64,000 nt of DNA, taken from assembly GCA_963703335.1 (NCBI GenBank), contig OY969812.1, forward strand, positions 2,604,001-2,668,000. The letters are read 5' to 3'. Positions 33,144 through 39,961 of this stretch are shown here, in pieces (within the stretch, counting starts at the first letter, position 1; each line of letters starts with the position of its first letter). The translations under genes and the position numbers were made by a program. The notes beneath the pieces were generated by a model. The model saw only the letters and a list, made by a program, of their open reading frames with translations, was not told the origin of the DNA and did not search any database. The stretch is from VRUE01 sp963703335. GTDB taxonomy: Bacteria; Actinomycetota; Thermoleophilia; Solirubrobacterales; 70-9.

Positions 33144-35150
33144 ATGAAGGTAGTCGTCACTGGTGCGACGGGAAACGTCGGCACCAGCACGGTCCAGGTG
33201 CTCAGCGAGAGCCAGGAGATCGACCAGATCGTCGGGCTGGCGCGGCGCAAGCCGACTTGGGCGCCGCCGAAGACCAGCTGGATCGAGGCAAACATTCTCA
33301 CCACCGATCTCGGCACGATCTTCGAGGGGGCCGACGCGGTTATCCACCTGGCTTGGGCGATTCAGCCCTCTCGCGACGCGGTGACCTTGGAGCGGATCAA
33401 CGTCGAGGGCAGCCGGCGCGTCTTCGAGGCCGTGGCTGCGGCCAGCGTGCCGAAGCTGGTCCACGCCTCTTCGGTCGGCGCCTACTCGCGCGGCCCCAAG
33501 GATCGTGAGGTCGATGAGGGCTGGCCCACCGCAGGCACCTCGAGCTCGTTCTACTCGCGTCACAAGGTTGCGGTGGAGCGCGAGCTGGACCGCTTCGAGG
33601 CGGACAATCCCGAGACGCGAGTCGTACGGCTTCGTCCCGCCCTGATCTTCAAGGATGAGGCCGCGACCGAGATCCGCCGCCTCTTCGTCGGGCCCTTCCT
33701 CCCCAACTTCCTCCTGCGTCGCGGCCTCTTGCTCGCCCTGCCCCGGGTCGACCGCCTGCGCTTCCAAGCCGTGCATTCCCAGGACGTCGGACAGGCCTAT
33801 CTGCGGGCCGTCCTGACAGATGTCAGCGGCGCCTTCAACATCGCCGCCGAGCCACCGCTCAGCCCCGGGGAGATGGCTGAGCGGATCGGCGTGCGCAGCT
33901 TCCCGGTGCCGGCCCGGGTCGTGCGGCGCCTCGCCGATCTGAGCTGGAGGATGCGCCTGCAGCCGACGCCGCCGGGCTGGCTCGACATGGCGCTGAACGT
34001 GCCGCTGATGTCCTCCGAACGGGCGCGCAAGGAGCTTGGCTGGGAGCCGCGCCACAGTTCGGTGGAGGCGCTGGAAGAGCTGCTGGAGGGGATGCGCAAG
34101 GGTCACGGCGCCAAGACCCCGCCGCTTGCAGCCGACAGCGCCGGCGCCAGGCTCGAAGACCTGAAGACCGGCGTCGGCGCCCGCCAGTGGAATCGCGATC
34201 GCGACGAGCAGATCATCAAGTACCTGGCCGATGTGCACTCGATCGAGCTGCAGGCGTTGGCGCAGCTTCGCGCGGCGCCGAAGATCGCCGGGGACGAGCG
34301 CCTCTGTCAAACGTTCGAACAACACCTGGTCGAGACCGAAGATCAGGAGCGGCGCGTGCGCGAGCGCCTGGAAGCGCTGGGTGGCGAGCTCTCGAAGCTG
34401 AAGGACGCAGCCGGAGCGGGCGGCGGCTGGGGGATGGTCGCCTTTGCGGCCTCCCAGCCCGATACACCGGGGAAGCTGGCGATGCACGCCTTCTCCTACG
34501 AGCATATGGAGCTCGCGGCCTACGAGTTGCTGAAGCGACTGGCCGAGCGTGCCGGCGATGAGGAGACGGCGCGGTTGGCGGCTGACATCGCCGAGGAGGA
34601 GCGGCGGATGGCCGAGCGCCTGGAGCAGTCCTTTGACGTTGCGGTCGAGGCCTCGCTGGGGGCGGTCAATCCCGAGCAGCTCGACTCCGCGCTGCTGGCC
34701 TACCTGCGGGACGTCCATGCGCTAGAGGGGCAGGCGGAAAAACTGCTGGAGGCCGGTGCCGAGCGGGTCAATGACGGGCACCTCGAGGCGACCTTCCGCG
34801 ATCACCTCATTGAGACTCAGCGCCACCGGAAGCGGATCGAGGCGCTGCTGGATGAGCGTGGCGCCAATCCCTCGCTGGCCAAGGACGCGATGCTGAAGGC
34901 CGGTGGGCTCAACCTCTCCGCGTTCTTCGGCGCCCAGCCAGACTCGACCACCAAGCTGGCCGGTTTCGCATTCGCCTTTGAGCACCTTGAGGTTGCCGCC
35001 TACGAACTTCTGCAACGGGTCGCGGCCCGAGCCGGCGACGAGGGGGTGGTCGCCGCAACCGAGGAGATCCTCGCCGAGGAGCGCCGCGCGGCTGGGCGGG
35101 TTGCCGAGAGCTGGGACCGCCCCGACGTGCCCCTGGGAGTGGCGTCTTGA
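33144..35150 (+). CDS. NAD-dependent epimerase fused to two DUF892 ferritin-like domains, 668 aa
   Basis: Residues 1-310 are an extended SDR/epimerase: the Rossmann motif VVTGATGNVGTSTVQVL, VIHLAWAIQPSRD, and a serine/tyrosine/lysine region (HASSVGAYSRGPKD...FYSRHK). Residues 350-505 (DEQIIKYLADVHSIELQALAQL...) and 510-655 (LDSALLAYLRDVHALEGQAEKLL...) are two tandem copies of the DUF892/YciF-type four-helix bundle, with repeated E/H metal-ligand-like positions and the shared FEHLEVAAYELL element. DUF892 proteins are usually free-standing stress proteins, so this fusion is unusual. It lies 28 bp upstream of a zinc dehydrogenase, probably in the same operon. Confidence 0.9.
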   Translation: MKVVVTGATGNVGTSTVQVLSESQEIDQIVGLARRKPTWAPPKTSWIEANILTTDLGTIFEGADAVIHLAWAIQPSRDAVTLERINVEGSRRVFEAVAAASVPKLVHASSVGAYSRGPKDREVDEGWPTAGTSSSFYSRHKVAVERELDRFEADNPETRVVRLRPALIFKDEAATEIRRLFVGPFLPNFLLRRGLLLALPRVDRLRFQAVHSQDVGQAYLRAVLTDVSGAFNIAAEPPLSPGEMAERIGVRSFPVPARVVRRLADLSWRMRLQPTPPGWLDMALNVPLMSSERARKELGWEPRHSSVEALEELLEGMRKGHGAKTPPLAADSAGARLEDLKTGVGARQWNRDRDEQIIKYLADVHSIELQALAQLRAAPKIAGDERLCQTFEQHLVETEDQERRVRERLEALGGELSKLKDAAGAGGGWGMVAFAASQPDTPGKLAMHAFSYEHMELAAYELLKRLAERAGDEETARLAADIAEEERRMAERLEQSFDVAVEASLGAVNPEQLDSALLAYLRDVHALEGQAEKLLEAGAERVNDGHLEATFRDHLIETQRHRKRIEALLDERGANPSLAKDAMLKAGGLNLSAFFGAQPDSTTKLAGFAFAFEHLEVAAYELLQRVAARAGDEGVVAATEEILAEERRAAGRVAESWDRPDVPLGVAS

Positions 35151-35178
35151 AAGAGCGAAAAGACGAGGAGGAAGACTG

Positions 35179-36366
35179 ATGAAGGCACTGACTTTCCACG
35201 GCAAACGCGACGTTCGCGTCGACGAGGTGCCCGACCCGAGGATCGAGCAGCCGACTGACGCGGTCGTGCGGATTACCTCGACTGCGATCTGCGGCTCGGA
35301 CCTTCACCTCTACGAGGTGCTCGGGATGTTCATCGAGGAGGGCGACATCCTCGGCCACGAGCCGATGGGGATCGTCGAGGAGGTCGGCTCGGAGGTCAGC
35401 CAGATCAAAGCCGGCGACCGTGTCGTCGTTCCCTTCAACATCTCCTGCGGCGAGTGCTGGATGTGCAAGGAAAAGCTCTTCGCCCAGTGCGAGACGACCC
35501 AGAACCGCGAGCAAGAAAAGGGGGCCTCCCTCTTCGGCTACACCAAGCTCTACGGCGAGGTGCCGGGCGGGCAGGCCGAGTACCTGCGGGTGCCGCAGGC
35601 GCACTTCGGGCCGATCAAGGTCCCCGAGAACGGCGCCCCCGATGAGCGCTACCTCTTCCTCTCCGACGTGCTGCCGACCGCCTGGCAGGCGGTCGAGTAC
35701 GCGGCGATCCCCACGGGCGGCAGCGTCGCCGTCTACGGGCTGGGGCCAATCGGGCAGATGTGCGCACGGATCGCCCGTCACAAGGGCGCCGAGACGGTAA
35801 TCGGCATCGACTCGGTCCCTGAGCGCTTGGCGATGGCCCGCCGCCACGGTGTCGAGGCAATCGACTCCTCCGCGCACGAGGACGTGCCGGCGATTGTCAG
35901 GGAGATGACCGACGGCCGCGGACCCGACGGGGTGATCGATGCGGTTGGCATGGAGGCCCATGGCGCTCGCGTCGCCGAGCTGGCCCAGAAGGCGACCGGC
36001 CTTTTGCCCGACCCGCTCGCGGCGAAGGCGACCGAAAAGGTTGCGGTCGATCGCCTCTCAGCGCTGCTCGAGGCGATCGACACCGTGCGCCGCGGCGGCA
36101 CAATCTCGATCTCCGGCGTCTACGGCGGCCAGCTCGACCCGCTGCCGATGATGCAGCTCTTCGACAAGGGCGTGCAGATCCGCATGGGTCAGGCCCACGT
36201 GCGGAGCTGGACCGACGAGATCCTGCCCCTGCTCGAAGGCGACGAGGACCCACTCGGCGTCGACGACCTCACCACCCACCAGCTGCCGCTGGCCGAGGCA
36301 CCAAGCGCCTACGAGATGTTCCAGAAGAAGGAAGACGGCGCGATCAAGATCGTGCTCAAGCCCTGA
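35179..36366 (+). CDS. Zinc-dependent alcohol dehydrogenase (formaldehyde-dehydrogenase-like), 395 aa
   Basis: Medium-chain dehydrogenase with catalytic zinc ligands in AICGSDLHLY (Cys) and GHEPMG (His-Glu), and a structural-zinc set SCGECWMCKEKLFAQC. The NAD-binding motif VAVYGLGPIGQMCARIA is clear. Length and the long middle segment fit the glutathione-independent formaldehyde dehydrogenase / threonine-dehydrogenase-like branch. GAGGAGG lies just before ATG 35179; an upstream in-frame start overlaps the fusion gene and is rejected. The substrate remains open. Confidence 0.92.
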   Translation: MKALTFHGKRDVRVDEVPDPRIEQPTDAVVRITSTAICGSDLHLYEVLGMFIEEGDILGHEPMGIVEEVGSEVSQIKAGDRVVVPFNISCGECWMCKEKLFAQCETTQNREQEKGASLFGYTKLYGEVPGGQAEYLRVPQAHFGPIKVPENGAPDERYLFLSDVLPTAWQAVEYAAIPTGGSVAVYGLGPIGQMCARIARHKGAETVIGIDSVPERLAMARRHGVEAIDSSAHEDVPAIVREMTDGRGPDGVIDAVGMEAHGARVAELAQKATGLLPDPLAAKATEKVAVDRLSALLEAIDTVRRGGTISISGVYGGQLDPLPMMQLFDKGVQIRMGQAHVRSWTDEILPLLEGDEDPLGVDDLTTHQLPLAEAPSAYEMFQKKEDGAIKIVLKP

Positions 36367-36386
36367 CACACGATGAAGCTCCTGTT

Positions 36387-36666
36387 CACGTGTCGATCGA
36401 GGGCGATGAGGTCGTCTTCGACTTCCCGGCCAAGAGCGGCCAGCGCCGCGCAGCGGTCCTGACGACTTGCTCGCCTTTCGCGAGGACGGCGCTTGGCGCG
36501 ATGTCCGCTCTGAGGATGTCAACGACTACCTGCAGGCGAAGGCGGGCGAGGAGTTCTCGGTGGGCGGAGCGCGCGATCCGAGCGGCGATCAAGCGGGTAG
36601 CCGAGCGCCTCGGCAACACCCCCGCGGTCTGTCGCAGAGCGGCGTATCCTCGAGCTGATCGACTAG
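36387..36666 (+). pseudogene. Remnant of DNA topoisomerase IB
   Basis: Three pieces characteristic of bacterial type IB topoisomerase appear in order but in different frames: EVVFDFPAKSGQRR (36400s), then LLAFREDGAWRDVRSEDVNDYLQAK (about 36465-36540, frame shifted), then AIKRVAERLGNTPAVCRRAAY (about 36585-36650, original frame), which includes the site of the active tyrosine. The section that normally lies between the last two (FRTWNAT...) is missing. It cannot encode a working enzyme. It follows the dehydrogenase gene after 20 bp. Confidence 0.62.
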
Positions 36667-36817
36667 ACCGGTGTCGACGGCTGCGCGTTCCGCTGATCCG
36701 CTCAGCGGTCGGGAGCAGGCGTTCCGTTTCGATTGATTATCCCGTCTAACAACGGGTAACCGGTCCTCTCGGGAGGTGGCAGCCGTCGTGGCTGCCGCGG
36801 GGAGAAAGGAAGGACAA

Positions 36818-37294
36818 ATGGCCCAGGCGAAAACGAAATCTAAAGCTCGACGATCAGGTTCCAGCTCGGGCGGATCGCGATCCTCGAGCTCGAAATCCAA
36901 CGGCTCGAGCCGATCACGGGCGAAAGGCAAAGCTAGTCAGAAACCGGCCTCTACGTCAAACGGCGTCGCTGACTCGATCAAGCACGGCGCAGGCGAGGTT
37001 GCGCCGCTAGCGCGCAAGGCGAAGGTTCCACTGCTCGCCTCGGGCGCGGCGCTTGCGGGCGTCGCCGGCGCAATCGTGGCCACGCGCTCTGGCAGGCGCC
37101 ACAAGGTCTTGGGGGTTTCTCTGCCCAAGGGCATGCCCAAGCTGAACGGAATGAAGCCGGATGCAAAGAAGACCAGCAGCGTTGTCGTGGATGCCGCGAA
37201 GCGAGCGGATCGATTCGGCCAGCGCGTGAGCCGGGTTGCGAGCTCGGTTCGCGATGTCGGAGAAACGGCGAACGAGGCGGCGAAGAAGCCCTAG
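36818..37294 (+). CDS. Basic Ser/Lys-rich protein with one membrane helix, 158 aa
   Basis: The first 60 residues are almost only K, S, R, A and G, like a histone-H1 tail. A hydrophobic segment follows (VPLLASGAALAGVAGAIVAT), then a basic region and a helical C-terminus (VVVDAAKRADRFGQRVSRVASSVRDV). GGAAGGA precedes ATG 36818 by 5 nt. A membrane-tethered, nucleic-acid- or surface-binding role is possible, but I recognise no family. Confidence 0.7.
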   Translation: MAQAKTKSKARRSGSSSGGSRSSSSKSNGSSRSRAKGKASQKPASTSNGVADSIKHGAGEVAPLARKAKVPLLASGAALAGVAGAIVATRSGRRHKVLGVSLPKGMPKLNGMKPDAKKTSSVVVDAAKRADRFGQRVSRVASSVRDVGETANEAAKKP

Positions 37295-37436
37295 TGTGAC
37301 CACGGCCGCTGCGCGCGAGCTACCCCCATCAGCAGACCGACCCCCCGCTGCGGAGAGACTCGGGAGCCGACCGGAACGCAACAATCCCGGTTAGCGCCGG
37401 TTGGGACCGGTGACCGACGGCAACGAGGGAGGATCG

Positions 37437-38540
37437 ATGGACCGTAGCGCGACCGAGATCGCCGCCCTCATGGCGGCCATGGTGCTCACGATCGCAGCCG
37501 CGGTGCTGCTGGCCTACGCCCCCGCAGCTTGGGGAGCCGGTGTTCCACTGGGCGGCGGCGAGACGCGGATCACGCTCAGCCGCGGGTTCGACAGTGCTCT
37601 GCGCCAGGAGGGCGTTGCGATCAAGCCGTTCGACCAGGCGAAGCTGAAGGGTCGCGAGCTGACCTTGCCGATGGCGTCCGGGGCCTTCGATCCAGACGTG
37701 GAGTGGGCCTCTTTTGCGCACTCGGGCGGCTTCAGCTTCGCCTCCGGAGGGAAGGCGGTTGCCCTGCGCCGGCTCAGGCTCGATGCCTCCACCAAGAGTC
37801 TGAGCGCGACCATTGCGGGCAGGCGAATGCGGCTCGCCAACCTCGGCGGCGCCAGGCTCGAGCTCGACGGCTTCGGTGCCCGGCTCAAGGCCAAGCGCCT
37901 GGCGCTGACCCGCGCCGCGGCCGCGGCTCTGAACCGCGTCCTCGGGTTGCCGACGGTATTTCGAGCTGGTCGCTCCCTCGGCTCGGTCAACGGGCTTGCC
38001 GAGCCGTCGGAAGTCGAGATCGCCTTTGGGCAGATCGCCATCGGCGGTCCCGATACGGCCTTTTCGAAGCTGCAATCGCTCAAGGTCGAAATGGGAATCT
38101 GGGGCGCCACGCAAGGGTGGAGCACGGGAGGCGAAAAGTACTTCCTGTTCGAAGTCGAGCCGACGAAGATCGTCCCCGACGCGTCAGCCGGCATCCTCGA
38201 AGGTGGGGAGAACGATGGCGTGACGATGCAGATCTTCGCGTCGCCGCCCCGCGAAATGCTGCTGCGCCATCCGCGCATCGACCTGGCCTCCAGGGAGCTC
38301 TCCGCCACCCTCAGCCCGCTCTCGACGGAGAGCCCGGTGACGGGGACGATCGCGACGCTCGACTACAGCGCCGCCAAGTTCCAGGTCCGTCCCAGGGTGG
38401 GCGCGTTCGAACTGATGGGCATCCGAGCGGTCGCCAACCAGTTCATCGCCGACCAGCTCAACGAGCGTTTCGCCACCCCGGGTATGTTCCAGGCCGGTGA
38501 AACGCTGGCCAGAGTGTCCGCGACGCTGAGCGCCCGATAG
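37437..38540 (+). CDS. Secreted HtaA-like protein, 367 aa
   Basis: A signal segment (AALMAAMVLTIAAAVLLAYA, likely cut after AAWGAG) leads into two beta-rich units. The first (about 45-175) has GGETRITLSRGFDSALRQEGVAI, LPMASGAFDPD, ASFAHSGGFSFASGGKAVAL and LRLDASTKSL; the second (about 185-360) repeats this layout. It resembles the HtaA domain of actinobacterial haem-binding surface proteins, but the expected Tyr/His haem ligands cannot be assigned with confidence. GAGGGAGGA precedes ATG 37437. Confidence 0.74.
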   Translation: MDRSATEIAALMAAMVLTIAAAVLLAYAPAAWGAGVPLGGGETRITLSRGFDSALRQEGVAIKPFDQAKLKGRELTLPMASGAFDPDVEWASFAHSGGFSFASGGKAVALRRLRLDASTKSLSATIAGRRMRLANLGGARLELDGFGARLKAKRLALTRAAAAALNRVLGLPTVFRAGRSLGSVNGLAEPSEVEIAFGQIAIGGPDTAFSKLQSLKVEMGIWGATQGWSTGGEKYFLFEVEPTKIVPDASAGILEGGENDGVTMQIFASPPREMLLRHPRIDLASRELSATLSPLSTESPVTGTIATLDYSAAKFQVRPRVGAFELMGIRAVANQFIADQLNERFATPGMFQAGETLARVSATLSAR

Positions 38541-38557
38541 GCGTCGCGCGCCGCTCG

Positions 38558-39385
38558 TTACCTCCTCCGTCCGACCGCGAGCAGGTACTCCATCTCGAAG
38601 CGAGCGTCGTCGGCGCTGCCGAGGTTTGCTTCCTCGGAGAAGCGGTCCAGTGCCTGCTCGAACTCCGTCTCGCGTTCATTGCGGCGCGCGTTTGCTTGCG
38701 CGGCGATCGTCGGCCCGTAGCGCTGCTTGAAATGCTCGGCGTAGTCGGTGGGCTGTTCGAAAGCGGTCACCTCGAGCACGTTGCGCTCCAGCCTGTCGAG
38801 CTCGACCCGGTCACCGAGCAGCTCGCGCAGGTGCTCCTCACCGCCCCAGAGCGGCGGCGGCTGTGCACCCGGCGGTGGCGTGGGGGCGAACGGCCCGATG
38901 GTGCGGAAGAGGCCGCCGATCATCCCCTCCGGCGTCCAGCTCAGCAGCGCGATCGTGCCGCCCGGGCGGCAGACTCGCACGAGCTCGTCGGCGGCGGCCT
39001 GGTGGTGGGGCGCGAACATCACCCCGATCGAGGAAATCACGGTGTCGAAGCTGGCGTCCTCGAACGGCAGGTTCTCGGCGTCGGCCTCGGTCCATTCGAG
39101 CTCCACGCCCTCGGCTTCGGCGCGGGCGCGGCCGGCCTCGAAGAGCTCGGGCGTCAGGTCGCTGGCGATGACCGTGGCCCCGCTGGCGGCGGCCGGAATC
39201 GCCGCGTTGCCGGTGCCGGCGGCCACATCGAGGACGCGCATCCCAGGGCCGATCCCGGCTGCCTCTACGAGGCTCGGCCCGAGCGGCAGCAGAAAGGTCT
39301 CGACCATCGAGGGGTAGTCGCCGGACGCCCACATCGACCGGTGGCGCGCCTTGAGCTCGCTGTCCGCATCCTGAGTGTCATTCAC
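38558..39385 (-). CDS. Class I SAM-dependent methyltransferase, 275 aa
   Basis: The SAM-binding motif I is MRVLDVAAGTGNAAIPAA (about 49-66), followed by motif II VIASDLTPELFEAGRARAEAEG and motif IV EADAENLPFEDASFDTVISSIGVMFAPHHQAAADELVRVCRPGG. The pattern fits the UbiE/MenG-like methyltransferase_11 group, with an unknown small-molecule substrate. Start ATG 39385. It diverges from the DUF4242 gene across a 215-bp region that contains heptameric repeats. Confidence 0.92.
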   Translation of the reverse strand: MNDTQDADSELKARHRSMWASGDYPSMVETFLLPLGPSLVEAAGIGPGMRVLDVAAGTGNAAIPAAASGATVIASDLTPELFEAGRARAEAEGVELEWTEADAENLPFEDASFDTVISSIGVMFAPHHQAAADELVRVCRPGGTIALLSWTPEGMIGGLFRTIGPFAPTPPPGAQPPPLWGGEEHLRELLGDRVELDRLERNVLEVTAFEQPTDYAEHFKQRYGPTIAAQANARRNERETEFEQALDRFSEEANLGSADDARFEMEYLLAVGRRR

Positions 39386-39498
39386 TGGAATCTCCTTCTC
39401 GCGTTTGCCGTCGAAGACGGTCTACGCCCCTTGGCGGAGAGATTCAACTTCTTTCGCCATATCCCGACCCAGCCGCTGCGCTTGCCGAACGGAGCTAA

Positions 39499-39526
39499 TA
39501 CGGCATACGGCAGGGTAAATACGGCA
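39499..39526 (+). promoter_or_regulatory. Heptameric repeats TACGGCA between divergent genes
   Basis: TACGGCA begins at 39499, 39506 and 39520; the intervening heptamer reads GGGTAAA. The strict 7-bp register suggests an array of half-sites for a regulator rather than chance. It lies about 75 bp upstream of the DUF4242 start and 113 bp upstream of the methyltransferase start, in an otherwise featureless gap. Confidence 0.35.
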
Positions 39527-39600
39527 ATTTCGCCGATGCGAGGGCAAGCCTGCGTGCGTAGCTTCGGCTCCAATGAAAAGCCGCGGAAAGGAGCATTGAG

Positions 39601-39894
39601 ATGGAGCTGTACGGAATTCTTCGTCGCAACGGCTGGGCCTCACCGGAGGAGTTGCAGGTTGCCGGTGCGCGCTCGGCGGAAGTTGGCGACAAGCCGGACT
39701 CTGGCGTCCGCTGGATTCGGAGCTATGTACTGGGTGAGGAGAGCGGTGAGGTCGGCACGTTCTGCGTCTACGAAGGGGACAGTCCCGAGGCGATTCGGGC
39801 GCATGCGAAGGCGGCCGGGCTTCCCGCGGATGAGGTCATTCCGATCGTCGACACGGTCATCATCCGACCCGACCCGGCCCCGGTTGGCGGCTGA
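39601..39894 (+). CDS. DUF4242 family protein, 97 aa
   Basis: A small soluble protein with a ferredoxin-like pattern: LYGILRRNGWASPEELQVAG, then SGVRWIRSYVLGEESGEVGTFCVYEGDSPEAIRAHAKAAGLPADEVIPI. The E-G-x-x-C-x-Y-E-x-x-S-P-E-A-I-R-x-H-A-x-x-A-G-x-P stretch is typical of DUF4242, whose member SCO4226 of Streptomyces binds nickel. AAAGGAG lies upstream of ATG 39601. The next gene is a large LuxR-type regulator 67 bp downstream. Confidence 0.86.
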   Translation: MELYGILRRNGWASPEELQVAGARSAEVGDKPDSGVRWIRSYVLGEESGEVGTFCVYEGDSPEAIRAHAKAAGLPADEVIPIVDTVIIRPDPAPVGG

Positions 39895-39961
39895 TTCGGA
39901 CTTGCGACAGGCGTCCTCGGCATTGGTGGCCGGGGCGCCGGTCGCGGCCTAAACTCGCACG

